NCBI GenBank assembly: GCA_963576735.1
Contig: OY755188.1
Coordinates: forward strand, 558,001 to 622,000
Source: Bedellia somnulentella
Lineage: Eukaryota > Arthropoda > Insecta > Lepidoptera > Bedelliidae
Direction: 5' to 3'
DNA length: 64,000 bases
Each line of letters begins with the position of its first letter. Within the stretch, counting starts at the first letter, position 1. Under the pieces are notes generated by a model that was not told where the DNA came from, made no database searches, and was given only the letters and a program-made list of their open reading frames with translations. A program made the translations under genes and the position numbers. Below are positions 1 to 10,874 of the stretch, in pieces.

Positions 1-316
1 AAAAACCAATCACATAACGTGAGAAGAAAAATCCTCACCAGACAATTATTCCTGGGAATAACGAGAGATTTATAGCTTTACGGACACGGTCATGTACGCG
101 TTGGATCCTTGTCGTTTAAAAAATCTTGAACACTGTAGTAAGATTTCTTTAAAAACATTGCTTTAATTGCTTTTTTAAAAGATGCCACAGGCAATTACAA
201 CATTTGTGAGAAACCCACTGTCTATTTGTCGGTCTATATTTTGCCAGGTTGTATTTTTTATAAACCATGGTAGTGTTATTTTTTTTCGAATCGTTTTTTT
301 CTGTTGCTCATTGAAA
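1..316. other. no recognisable feature
   Basis: AT-rich sequence with no ORF, repeat or RNA signature that I recognise. Confidence 0.4.
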
Positions 317-495
317 AGCTCAGCCACATTTTTGAAATTGATAGGGGACAAGATGGTCAAATATAGTATCGTTTGTGATGGGTCTCCAAGAGCATCGCCC
401 AAAAATCACTTAAAAACCCCTACATCCTGAGTCACCCCTTACGAACCCACACGGGCAGGAATGGGGTAGTACTATTTTAAGCCGACAATATACAC
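317..495 (-). mobile_element. SINE-A (old subfamily IV), 5' part
   Basis: Reads as the reverse complement of SINE-A from the middle to its 5' end. Landmarks are GGGGACAAGATGGT, GATGGGTCTCCAA, CATCGCCCAAAAATC and a decayed 5' end (AAGCCGACAATATACACC). The 3' stem-loop and tail are missing. It is more diverged than most copies. Confidence 0.75.
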
Positions 496-954
496 CTCTA
501 TATAAAGTAAAGTATTGAAATATTACTGCAGCTTCCGTAAAACATAAAGTATTCAGTATAAAAGTTGCTATTAAGTTTTAATACTCCTCTTCAAACATCA
601 TATTCGAAAACTCATTATTTCCACTCATTTTCCTCCATGAAATAAAATACATTCCAAAGACTCAATATCTCACTTCATTTGAGTATAAAGAGCTATTGAT
701 ACAGATTGCTCACAAATTGTTGAATATCCGATGATAAAACAACAAATAAAGCGAATTCCTTTGACACGGGCACGCCGTTGCTAATTGGTGCCTTTAATTG
801 GCCAAATTCCGTGAAAGCCTTCCCGGATTTGCCGCGCAGTTAATTGGAATGATCAACTTTTCGATATTCTGTGGTTCATACTCTTTGCTTTCTACTTTAT
901 GACGTGTGGCTGAAATCAAACTACCTTATTCACATAATATTATTATGAAATAAA
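496..954. other. unassigned AT-rich stretch
   Basis: No ORF or repeat recognised. This may be single-copy host DNA. Confidence 0.35.
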
Positions 955-1187
955 CATGGAGAGGATGGATGAAAATAAAGCAGCGAGCCAATGTGGATGG
1001 GATTGTTAGTAGATGACGGCCTCGCAAGACGTTTCTAGACCGGATATCAGAATAAAAGAGCATGAATGAGAAGAATAATGAATGTAAGGGAAGCCAGAGA
1101 AGTTTGTCAAGATCTTACTCAGTTGCGATCGATAGTCTCTGCCTACCCCAATAGGAATAATGGGCGTGAGTATAAGTAAGTAAGTAA
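955..1187 (+). pseudogene. LINE-R (RTE-like) 3' end, degenerate
   Basis: A decayed copy of the C-terminal coding region and 3' end seen intact at 19775-20410. Matching landmarks are GAGGATGGATGA, GAGCCAATGTGGA, AATAAAAGAGCATG, GAAGCCAGAGAAGTTTG and GCGATCGATAGTCTCTGCC. It ends in the common 3' motif (CTACCCCAATAGG ... GGGCGTGAG) with a (TAAG)n tail instead of (TATG)n. Several small indels destroy the frame. A short direct repeat TAAAC on both sides is too short to prove a TSD. Confidence 0.8.
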
Positions 1188-1317
1188 ACTCATCCTTGAA
1201 TTTGTGAGGTATGGTATCGAGTCCCAAATAGGATCACACTTCTGTAGCTTCTAAACTTGTATGTGCAGTGTAGCAGATTTATCAATATTGGGTTGAAACA
1301 TTATGAGAAAAGGGCAC

Positions 1318-1597
1318 ATTAAATACATACATACATACATACATATACTCACGGCTATAAATCCCTAAAAGGGGTAGCCAGAGCTGAGAAATTGGAAATT
1401 CCTCAGACCCTTTTGGAATTTGAGTGGGGAAAAGATGGTAGAATAAAGGTTATTGCTGTGCAGTGTCGGCTTAGAATAGCGCTACCCCATTTCTTCCAGT
1501 GGGTGTACGTAAGAGGCGACTAACGGACTTGGGGCTTTTTAAGGGATTTTTGGGCGATGTGGTTGGAGATCCATCACCAACAACCTTTATTAAATAC
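1318..1597 (-). mobile_element. SINE-A with inverted 5' half (twin-priming structure)
   Basis: 1327-1452 is the 3' half of SINE-A in minus orientation, starting with a CATAC-type tail. From 1453 the 5' half follows in plus orientation (GCTGTGCAGTGTCGG ... CAACCTTTATT). The two halves meet near the same internal point, the AACCTTTATT motif, so one full-length element is present with its 5' half flipped. ATTAAATAC flanks it at 1318-1326 and 1589-1597. Confidence 0.85.
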
Positions 1598-1852
1598 CAG
1601 ATGGCTCAATCAAAGTTAAATTAAGTTACGGTGACTATCTGTATGAATATGTTGATGTTCAGACCGTAATATTCCGATTCAACTTATGGGAATTAAAAAC
1701 GTTTGTTCTATTCAAGCCTAAACAATACTTTCTTACCGAGTCGATAAAAATTAATGAAGATGATCTCTATATATATTTAATCTCTGTCTTGATTCTTTAC
1801 CTTAAACCTACAAGTAACCAAATCCGAGAGTATTTATCATTTTAGCAAGCTG
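1598..1852. other. unassigned AT-rich stretch
   Basis: No ORF, repeat or RNA signature recognised. Confidence 0.35.
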
Positions 1853-1998
1853 AATTTTTTAAATTTTTTTGTTCATGAAAACCTCATGTGGGGATTATTA
1901 CTAATAACTAAAGAATAAATAAAGGAAAGAAAAATCTTGACACAGGCGGCCTGACAATCTCGCCTGTGTCGAGATTTTTCTTTCCTTTATTTATTAAG
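1853..1998. repeat. SINE-D fold-back
   Basis: Begins with the SINE-D 3' end in minus orientation (GTTCATGAAAACCTCATG). The flank AATAAAGGAAAGAAAAAT ... GACACAGGCG is then mirrored by CGCCTGTGTC ... TTTCTTTCCTTTATTTATT with a loop of about 12 nt. The tRNA-like core is deleted, leaving almost only the two arms. Confidence 0.8.
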
Positions 1999-2532
1999 CT
2001 GATTTTTTTTCAGTGTGAAATAGATAATAAAGTATTTTCAATATTCGATTGAATTTAAGAATTTTCCTTGTACTTATACTAATTAACCGCAAAATGAAAA
2101 GTCAGCTCCATTTTTAGTAACAACTAGTATCATTATAGACAATATCAGTTAATTAAAATACTCATCAAAGCACAAACAATTTAATTTGATAGTCCTCGAA
2201 AATTCCACAAACACTCAATCAACTCCATCAAACATCAAACTATAATATTTCAGCACAAAAGCTTTTGTTATTTTACAATGTTTACTGAAATTCCACAATT
2301 AGCGAAGAGTTGAGTTCGTATATCATATTTCCGGCTCTTTCAAAATAGCGCTATTGAAGTATCAATTTTCCTGACGTGCATTTTGTTCGATGCAATGCTA
2401 CACCACTTGTTACGTTGAAGTGAGCAGGGCCGGATTTTATGCATAACCAGTACTAATTAGTTTATTCAAGTTATTGTAGATATTTACAATTGTGGCTATT
2501 TATTTGAAAAAAGAAAACCAAAAGTATGGAAC
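1999..2532. other. unassigned AT-rich stretch
   Basis: No coding or repeat signal recognised. Confidence 0.35.
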
Positions 2533-2602
2533 GTGCCGCGTAGTACCGGCTTAGAATTTCACTACCCCTTTCTGGTAGTTTAAAACTTACGTCACCTGTA
2601 TC
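2533..2602 (+). mobile_element. SINE-A 5' fragment
   Basis: GCCGCGTAGTACCGGCTTAG followed by CACTACCCCTTTCTGGT matches about the first 70 nt of SINE-A. The rest is absent. Confidence 0.7.
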
Positions 2603-2662
2603 ATATGTCCGTATGAATTTAATTTAGATCCCTAAATTCTGTGATATAATAATAATAATAAT

Positions 2663-3880
2663 TTTCCAGGGCGATTGCCTGAGTCCAGTTTGGTTTTGCT
2701 TGGCCCTGAATCCTCTAAGTACACTCTTGGAAAATTCGGGGACGGGCTTTCAGTTTCGGAGAGGCGGACCACGCTTGGTGTGACCACGGACGTGTGGTGG
2801 TCGAGGCCTCTTGAGTGCCAAAACCATGCACAACCGCGAGGTATGCAACCTCAGAAACTATTTTTTGACGATGACGGATGATAGTATTCGGGGAGAGGTG
2901 GTCGCTAGTGATAAAGGACTGACTCCCTTATCGTTGGCCTCACAGGATTGGCGAACCCCGGAGGTACTTAGCACCTCTGATCGGGAGTCCGTATGGAAAG
3001 AGAAGGAGCTGCACGGGAGGTTTTACAAGGTACTTCACGAACCTTTCGTGGACCGTAAAGCCTCCCTGCATTGGCTGCGTTTCGGGGACCTCTTTGGGGA
3101 AACCGAAGGTTTTGTCTGTGCAATACAAGACCAGGTTATCAAGACGCGGAACTATCGGAAATACATCATAAAGGACGGTACCACAGACATCTGTCGAGCA
3201 TGTGGCCGTCCCGGAGAGTCACTTAGGCATGTTATTTCCGGTTGTTCGGCTCTTGCTAACACTGAGTACTTGCACAGACACAACCAAGCAGCCAAAATCC
3301 TGCATCAGGAGCTCGCTCTTAAATACGGACTCTTGCAACAGAGGCTGCCGTATTACAAGTATCTGCCGGAGCCAATCCTAGAAAACGACCGTGCCAAAAT
3401 CTATTGGGACCGATCCGTTATCACGGACAGGACTATTCTAGCGAATAAGCCTGATATCGTGGTATGGGATCGGTCGCAGTCGAGGGTATTTCTAGTCGAT
3501 GTCACTATCCCTCATGACGAGGGTCTCGTGAAAGCCGAAACCGAGAAGCGTCGGAAGTATCTCGATCTGGCCCACGAGATCACCGACATGTGGGGTGTGA
3601 CTTCGACAGAAATAATCCCAATTGTTTTGTCCGTGAACGGGTTAATTCCAACCAGCCTCGCGACCAACTTGAGGCGGTTGGATTTCTGTGGCGTGTCGGT
3701 TCCAGCACAGATGCAGAAAGCGGTGCTGCTCGATACGGCTCGGATCGTCCGTCGGTTCTTGAACCTGACTCCCTGACCCCGACCGACTGTGCTCTTGTCG
3801 GGGAGTACCGCCTCTCCCATTTAAAATTCTAATTTTCTATTTCGGCCATGGGAGAGGCGAGGAATTAAAAGTAATGCCAA
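2663..3880 (+). pseudogene. R4/Dong-like LINE relic with restriction-like endonuclease
   Basis: C-terminal part of a site-specific non-LTR retrotransposon. The frame starting at 2667 reads QGDCLSPVWFCLALNPLSTL, a reverse-transcriptase block-5 motif. An in-frame TGA at 2781 follows, and the same frame continues with CGGRGL and the 321-codon open frame 2811-3776. That frame has a CX2CX8HX4C zinc knuckle (residues C128, C131, H140, C145). It is followed by a restriction-like endonuclease core: KPDIVVWD (D215), FLVDVTIP (D230) and KRRKYLDL. The YxDD catalytic block is missing, so the copy is 5'-truncated and internally deleted. The 3' UTR runs to 3880. AAT repeats flank both ends (2648-2662 and from 3881). 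RLE and knuckle order fit the R2/R4 group; Dong in Bombyx, as I recall, prefers TAA-type repeats. It is not functional. How intact the endonuclease frame still is hints at moderate age. Confidence 0.85.
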
Positions 3881-3896
3881 AATAATAATAATAAAT

Positions 3897-4840
3897 CTTT
3901 ATTTCCAAAAAATTGTAATATTACAGTCTATACAGTAAAGTAATAATATGAACAGAGCTGTATTTCACAATAGTACTTAATTAATGGTATATAAGGGCAG
4001 TTCCGGCGAAAGTTGTACATTGACGTTTTCAAGATGTCCTGAAGTTTATTATTATTTTGTAAATCCGATGTACAAATATTATTTAATACACCTATTAAAA
4101 TATATTGCCTAATTACTGGCCCACCAGGCAAAATAATAAAAAAATATGATTTTATTATAAAAACTATTTATATTTCACTTTAAAAAGGGGCCAAATTTCG
4201 TTTCCATACTGTCCCTAATATTTTTTTTCGTATTTAGCACGTTGTAGCTCAGTATTTATGGTCTACGACCTATAATTTGGGGATTTATTTTTAATAATTC
4301 AGATATGCGCTATCTTAAAATTAATAAATATGCATAGATAGTAGATTGTTTCTATTTTTAATTAATTTAAATAGTCTGTCCGAGCTTTTGCGCTCATCCT
4401 GACATGTCAAGGCTGTTACGGTGATTTAACTAGGTTTTAGTCGAATTATCGCCTAATTTCAGGGATTTTTCGTTAGGCACGGTAACAATTTGATCACAGA
4501 TTAACTAAACTCGGTCCACCATTCTGTTACATCAGTGGTGCACGGGTCTTTGTGAGCGGCGGTCATCTAATGTTAGTTTTTCCCTCTTTTTATGTCCACA
4601 AAGTTACGCCATTTTTACAAAAATGGTTTAGGCTGCAACACGTTAGATTATTGTGATGTAATCTTTATTTTGTCTTGTTCATGATATTGAAAGAATAATT
4701 TCCTTAGTACCTCATTGAAATAAATAATCGAATAAAGTTTAGGCATAGGCCCCATAGCGTTACGTCAGGAATGTTAGGATTTTGTTAATAACGTATAGCC
4801 TGACTTATAATCGTAACGGTCTGACAGCCTAAAGTTGAAG
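3897..4840. other. unassigned stretch
   Basis: No convincing ORF and no family repeat recognised. Confidence 0.35.
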
Positions 4841-5119
4841 ATACATACACACATTGTTATGCATATACTCACGGCTGTAATTCCCTAGAAGGGGTAGCCA
4901 GAGCCAAGGAATTATAAATTCCTCAGCTACTTTTGGAAGTTGAGTTGGGAAAAGATAGTAAAATAAAGGTTTTTGGTGATGGGTCTCCAACCGCATCGCC
5001 CAAAAATCCAAAAAAAGCCCCAATAGCCTTAGTCGCTTCTTACGACACCCGTGGATAGGAAGGGGTAGCGACATTCTAAGCCGGCACTACACGGCAATTC
5101 TAAGCCGGCACTACACGGC
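4841..5119 (-). mobile_element. SINE-A (subfamily II) with duplicated 5' end
   Basis: Complete minus-strand copy from the CATAC tail to GGCACTACACGGC at 5095. The terminal 24 nt (CATTCTAAGCCGG ... CACGGC, 5072-5095) are then repeated at 5096-5119. Diagnostic subfamily II features are GTCGTAAG in place of GTACGTAAG and GTCGCTACCCC. Confidence 0.9.
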
Positions 5120-6629
5120 AAAGTACATTGTAATAATAAGTGCTATTTTTTTCTTCTTGATGAGTGAGGCACGGAGATTTACAGTCAAAAAAAAATTCTT
5201 TATAATTTGCTGCACAATGGCTCGGATCCGGAAACTCATTGACTGGTGCTAAATTGGAATTTCGATGTTTTTATGAGTATGGTTGATAATTTTCGGTGAA
5301 AAATGCAAAGCACCTTTGATACTTAACCAGATCTCAAAATGTATGGTGTGCAAACAATGATTCTGTTGGGAGTGTAGCAGTGGTCAAATCTCAATTGATT
5401 ATCTTTGTAATGTTTGTCTTGGTGCTGATTATAGTGATGAATGATCTCATTTGTTATCCTTGATTCATTATTAGCTTTTTATTATATTAGGTTTTTACAA
5501 TAATGTATAAATAAATCATAAACCTATTATCATATCACTTTGAATTTAGTTCTTTGATATTTGTTTTTCTCACGTAAAAAATATTACCGCATTAGTCCAA
5601 AGAGAATTGAAGTTCACTATAAATAAAAAACATTTACCTGTGATAGTAGACTAGTTATTTAAAAAAGTATAACTTGTTTATGTATTATTAAATTTAAAGA
5701 ATTTACGGTTGTTACTTACCAGAGTACAAACTATTATCTCAGTGTGATCTCAACTTAAACTTGTCAGCCTGTTACGTAATTGTCAGGGTCAGTAATTGTC
5801 CCGCTATGTTTTCGATAGATATATATTATTATTTTTATTTTTTAATACCTAAGCGTCTAAATTTATGTTTCATATCTTCTTTGTAACAAATGCTACCTTG
5901 TGAACTGTGATTACATCCCAGAAAGAGCAAATTTCAGTATTAAAATGTAAATGTTTAACAAGATTTTACAGAAAACGTAACATAAATTGTTTCGTGTGGT
6001 ATATTTATTGAGTTATTATTGCCACGGTGAACTTATATTCTGTAATATGTTTGTAACATCTATCTTTATAAATTAAACAAGTATTTAAAGTTGAACTGAG
6101 TTTTATTACTGAATTACATTAAGATTTTATAGTAACGGTATGACCGTCAGGTTTTCGCCCGTTACACAAAAATAATAATTTATTGAAGGTAAATAACAAA
6201 TAAATCAAAAACTAATACAATCCAGTTAAGATCAAATATATTTATGAACTATTTACATTAAAAAATTTGAATTTCTGAACAATTTATATTTTTCCTTACT
6301 TTTAAATAAATGTACAACATTCGGCGGAACTGCCCATAAATGATATATAATTCCACTTCTAATTCCTAAAGATTCACATAACATTCTAAAGATCTCTAAA
6401 TTGTGTAATATATCACTACATTTCTAATTCCCAAACGTGTAGACAATTCTGATTCCTCCCCTGTTGGACAATACCAAGAACCTTAGCTCGGAGCGGGGAA
6501 TAGTTCAACGGGATCTAACTATCTAAGGCGATTACCTGTCTAATTGTTTTCATAATACTCCGCAGTTTCGAATCAACAGAATTTCCTTGTTAAGCTATTG
6601 AATTGCATTGTTTTGGTTTGGTTTGCATT
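5120..6629. other. unassigned AT-rich stretch
   Basis: About 1.5 kb with no recognisable ORF, repeat family or RNA. Probably unique or very old sequence. Confidence 0.35.
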
Positions 6630-6639
6630 TATAGAAGAA

Positions 6640-6876
6640 CATACATATACTCACGGATATAAATCCCTAGAAGGGGTAGCCAGAGCTAAGGTATTAAAAA
6701 TTCCTCAGCCACTTTTGGGAGTGGGGAAAAGATGGTAAAAGGTAGGATGTTGGTGATGGGTCTTCAACCGCGCATCGCCCAAAAATCCCTTAAAAGCCCC
6801 AATACCGTTAGTCGCCTCTTACGTAGACCCACAGGAAAAAATGGGTTAGTGTTATTTTAAGCCAACACTACACAGC
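6640..6876 (-). mobile_element. SINE-A (subfamily I)
   Basis: Minus-strand copy with TSD TATAGAAGAA at 6630-6639 and 6877-6886. Small internal deletion after the CAGCCACTTTTGG motif. Confidence 0.9.
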
Positions 6877-6881
6877 TATAG

Positions 6882-7435
6882 AAGAAATAGTAAGGTAATT
6901 TGTGGTAAGATTATATTGTTTCAAAAATGAAATGTAATTAGCGTGCCCGTCCGCTAATATTTTACGATAACACTTTAGGTAGGTTCGAGTCCTGCTGGTA
7001 TGGAATTTTTTTTTGTAATAATCTCCACATTAGGTTTTCATTTAAAAAACTAATTATGCATACATAAATATATAGTATAATCCCGAATAAATATAATGCA
7101 CGAGTGGACTGCATTGTCTCAGTAGTGGGGCGTGTGAAAACTAGGTATGGGAAACATTAATAGATTCAGGTGAAAATGACAATAATTCATAAATCTAATA
7201 AATGCCCGTTTCTGAACTTAAAAATCTGTCAGTTTTTTCACCTATACCAATATGTTTTCAATTTATTTATCATAGTTTCCTTAAATAATATGTATCATAA
7301 TATTAGTTTTAATTTCATTTGTATTTATATGTTTGTTAATAGTTTATTATTTTATTACTAGATTTAACTATGACTGGATTGTTGTATTGTTTGTGCAGAT
7401 TAACGCATAGTTATCAGTTTCACCATGTTGTTGTA
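6882..7435. other. unassigned AT-rich stretch
   Basis: The frame 7170-7361 is low complexity and AT-driven. I see no gene. Confidence 0.35.
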
Positions 7436-7611
7436 CATCTATCTCACATGACTCTAATTTATTGACCTCTCCATTCAAAGGTTGTCTGGAAGAGATCGCT
7501 TTTAGTGATAAGACCGCCAATTGTACTTTTGTTAATTCATTCTGTGTATTTGTAATTGTTTTTCCATATTTGATGTGCAATAAAGAGTTTTCTATTCTAT
7601 TCTATTCTAAA
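7436..7611 (+). mobile_element. CR1-like LINE 3' UTR fragment
   Basis: Contains CAAAGGTTGTCTGGAAGAG, ATCGCTTTTAGTGATAAGAC and TGTGCAATAAAG, ending in TTCTATTCTATTCTATTCTA. The (ATTCT)n tail is characteristic of CR1-clade LINEs, and the body is a 3' end I associate with lepidopteran CR1-like LINEs. No coding sequence is retained. Confidence 0.65.
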
Positions 7612-7866
7612 GTGCTAAAATGTCTATGCGAACCGACCCAATGAACTTTATGCAATACCCATCTCCAATCTAAATGTTTAATGATTGCACCGACAAAAAG
7701 TGTGTCGTAGTTGTAGGCGGGCACGCTTATTATGAAGTAATTGCTGTCTTTAGAAGACGGGTTTAATATAAAAACTTTGACATGAAAAAATAATTGTAAC
7801 GGGTTTAATTCCCTTTCAGGGAATATTGGCATGAAATGGTTTTCACATTTATGCATTAAAAGCAAC

Positions 7867-8116
7867 ATACACACATACATATACTCACGGCTATAATTCC
7901 CTTGAAGGGGTAGCCAGAGCTAGGGAATTAGAAATTCCTCAGCCACTTTTGGAAGTTGCGAGGGGAAAATATGGTGAAATAAAGGTTGTTGGTGATGGGT
8001 CTCCAACCGCATCGCCCCAAAATCCCTTAATAGCCCCAATACCGTTATTCGCCTCTTACGTACAACCACCGGAAGAAATGGGGTAGTGCTATTCTAACCC
8101 GACACTACACAGCAGC
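7867..8116 (-). mobile_element. SINE-A (subfamily I)
   Basis: Full-length minus copy with TSD AAAAGCAAC at 7858-7866 and 8117-8125. Confidence 0.9.
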
Positions 8117-8172
8117 AAAAGCAACTGATAGAAAAAATAACGTAGCCCTTTTACATATACATAATACATATA

Positions 8173-8328
8173 GGCCTGCCCCCTATCACGTGAGTACACT
8201 GTCCATGCAAAACGTGGGTACTCTGAACACCAGGTGACCAAGTCACGTGATGTTCAGAAGTATTAGTACCTCTGCCAACCCCTTCGGGGATATTCGGCGT
8301 GAACCTTTATGTTATGTTATGTTATGTT
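8173..8328 (+). mobile_element. SINE-B, 5'-truncated
   Basis: Carries the 3' half of SINE-B (GGCCTGCCCCCTATCACGTG to GGCGTGAAC plus (TTATG)n). A perfect 12-bp TSD, ATAATACATATA, lies at 8161-8172 and 8329-8340. It inserted into the tail of the decayed SINE-A that continues at 8341. Confidence 0.9.
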
Positions 8329-8340
8329 ATAATACATATA

Positions 8341-8510
8341 TCTCAAAAATGGGTAGGTAGAGCTTTAAAATTCGACAATTCTCATCCCATTTTTGGAGGC
8401 TGCATTTGGAAATGATGGTAAAGTAAACGATGGTGGGTGATTGGTCTCATCAATTACATAAAAAACCTAAAACCTAAGTTACGACATTCACGGAAAGAAC
8501 TATTTCTACA
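8341..8510 (-). mobile_element. SINE-A, highly diverged
   Basis: Weak but ordered landmarks: AAATGGGTAGGTAGAGCTTT, CCATTTTTGGAGGCTG, GGAAATGATGGTAAAG, GTGATTGGTCTC. Confidence 0.5.
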
Positions 8511-8881
8511 AACTATTCTGCATTATTTAAATGAAAAGTCCCTTTAATCCTTATATTTAATGCATCACCGTTCAAACTTAAAAACTTTAAACTAGATCTT
8601 AAACTTGAACAAGTGATTTAAATAATATTAGATAGTTTTAATCCTACTTAGCTGCCGCGACTAGCTTACATAATTAAAAACGTGTTTCGCTCAGAAATAC
8701 ATGCTAATTTATTCATACTGAAGACCGTTTTATACAAAACAGGCTGGACTAAACGATTTCTGTATAAATTGTTATGAAACGCTCATTGCATTAATGTTTG
8801 CTCATTTACTTAACTTTTTGTAATGAAGATTCATTAAATAAACGTCTTCGGTAAATACATATGAATACATGATATATAATA
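8511..8881. other. unassigned stretch
   Basis: No ORF or recognisable repeat. Confidence 0.35.
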
Positions 8882-8898
8882 AATATATTTTTTAACAT

Positions 8899-9005
8899 AT
8901 ACATACATACATATTCTCACGCCGTTAGTTCCCATTGGGGTAGGCAGAGACTATCGATCGCCACTTTGTACGATCCTGGCAAACCTCTCTAGCTTCATTC
9001 ACATA
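8899..9005 (-). mobile_element. LINE-R 3' end, 5'-truncated
   Basis: CATAC tail, then TTCTCACGCCGTTAGTTCCC, GGGGTAGGCAGAGACTATCG and GATCCTGGCAAACC: the reverse complement of the last ~100 nt of LINE-R. An imperfect ~18-bp TSD (ATATATTT..AACATATA) lies on both sides. Confidence 0.85.
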
Positions 9006-9012
9006 TATTTAT

Positions 9013-9266
9013 AACATATAACATAACATAACATATACTCACGGCTATGAATCCCTAGAAGGGGTAGCCAGAGCTAAGGAATTAGAAATTCCTTAGCCAC
9101 TTCTGGAAATTGAGTGTGGAAAAAGATGGTAAAGTAAAGGTTGTTGGTGATGAGTCTCCAGCCGCATGGCCCGAAAATCCCTTAAAAGCCAATACCGTTA
9201 GTCGCCTCTTACGTACACCTATCGGTAGAAACGGGGTAGTGCTATTCTAAGCCGACACTACACGGC
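9013..9266 (-). mobile_element. SINE-A (subfamily I), TTATG-type tail
   Basis: Full-length minus copy whose tail is (ATAAC)n on the plus strand, i.e. TTATG repeats as in SINE-B rather than TATG. It forms an inverted pair with the next copy, separated by an (AT)n tract. Confidence 0.85.
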
Positions 9267-9272
9267 ATTATA

Positions 9273-9273
<1 letters not shown>

Positions 9274-9316
<43 letters not shown>
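9274..9316. repeat. (AT)n microsatellite
   Basis: About 20 AT units between two oppositely oriented SINE-A copies. Confidence 0.95.
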
Positions 9317-9320
<4 letters not shown>

Positions 9321-9566
9321 CGGTATAGAATATCGCTAACCCTGTTCTTCTCGATCGATGGTGCCATGAGAGGCAACATAGGGTATTGGGGATATTTAGA
9401 GATGGGTGGGCGATGCGATTGGAGACCCATCACCAACAACCTTTATTTCACCATCTTTTCCCCACTCTACTTTCCAAAAGTGGCCGAGAAACTTCTAGTT
9501 CCTCAGCTCTGGCTACCCCTTGTAGGGATTTACTGCCGTAAGTATATGTATGTATGTGTGTATGTA
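9321..9566 (+). mobile_element. SINE-A, plus copy of an inverted pair
   Basis: 5' end decayed (CGGTATAGAATATCGC). From GGGCGATGCGATTGGAGACC to GCCGTAAGTATATG and a TATG tail it is well preserved. Confidence 0.85.
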
Positions 9567-10157
9567 AAAAGTATAAGTACTTTATTTGTATTTATCCAAA
9601 CAGCTTTCACGAAGCATGTTATGTCTACGATTCTGGAAATAAATAAGACTATCAAGAAAGCTTTATTGTGATCCACAAATGAATTGTTGAGGTTTGTTAG
9701 GAAACATGAGATCTTGACTACTTTTGTACGGCCTCCTTCTAAGTTATGCTATTTTTAGACTACCAGGTTGAAAATAAAATAAATATAATGTGTATGATGG
9801 GTGAGAAAGACTCCTAACATATAAAAGACGTGGGTTTTCATTTAACTGAATAAAAAAACTGTTTAAATTATCTCAATAAATTTGGTTGGTATGAGGTGAA
9901 GTTAAAAGGAAATCTGATAAGTGAAATATTGAACTGGTAAAAATCTTAAAGGATAAATAAGATTTAGGGTAAGTTTACAAATTTTATTTAAGGCGAAACA
10001 GAACTTTGTGAGGAAACTCACATGGCTAAGTTGTGTTTTGTCATTTGAACGTTTAAGTGATGAGTAAGTCTCTCTTTCCCGTCAGCAATACAAGCTTACC
10101 GGGTGAAATACAGTCAATTAATTTTTAAACAAGTAAATCATATAAATATATATATTT
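9567..10157. other. mostly unassigned; one diverged SINE-B-like patch
   Basis: Around 10005-10060, GTGAGGAAACTCACATGGCT and GTCATTTGAACG resemble the SINE-B body. The remainder is unassigned. Confidence 0.35.
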
Positions 10158-10426
10158 GCCGTGTAGTGCCGGCTTAGAATGTCGCTACCCCTTTCTACCG
10201 ATGGGCGTCGTAAGAGACGACTAAGGGTATTGGGACTTTTTATTGGATTTTTGGGCGATGCGGTTGGAGACCCATCACCATGAAACCTTTATTTTTACCA
10301 TCTTTTCCCCACTTAAATTTCCAAAAGTGGCTGAGGAATTTCGAATTCCTTAGCTCTGGCTACCCCTTCTTGGGATTTATAGCCGTGAGTATATGTATGT
10401 ATGTATGTATTTTGTATGTATGTATG
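10158..10426 (+). mobile_element. SINE-A (subfamily II)
   Basis: Full-length, GCCGTGTAGTGCCGG to GCCGTGAGTATATG with a long TATG tail interrupted by TTTTG. Confidence 0.92.
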
Positions 10427-10874
10427 TCTTTATTGACTGCAACCTATTAATTACTGTTTAATAGACAAATTTCAAACTTTCTGCACATAGTATATAGCAG
10501 GAACTAATTGGTGTCTAAGGGTTATATGTTACCAATATAGTCTATACACATTGTGATGACGTAATATCATTAGTCATTACCCTTTGTCCTGTTTGATAAT
10601 GTAAGTGTTTTAGTTTAATGAAGTTCAGGCAATTACATAGAGTGCACTCACTAACTACAAGTCTGTTGTCGATATGTTATTGATGTTATGGTAGGTTATT
10701 GATCAATATGAACTTGGTAAATGGATAATTATCGATATTTTGTGTAGAAGAATAGAAAACATAATGTGTGTTGTATAGAAAAACGTAGACGTTGAAAACA
10801 AAAAAGGAATTGTATTCCTCCTAAATAACATATTTGGGGGAAGACAATAGATATAGTAAAATAAAAGAAAAACA
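10427..10874. other. unassigned stretch
   Basis: No repeat recognised. It lies just downstream of the candidate host 3' UTR on the minus strand. Confidence 0.35.

Noticed and set aside
3512..3820. minus-strand ORF in the Dong-like relic
   Set aside because: Antisense shadow of the endonuclease frame; a similar antisense frame appears over the 37-kb copy.
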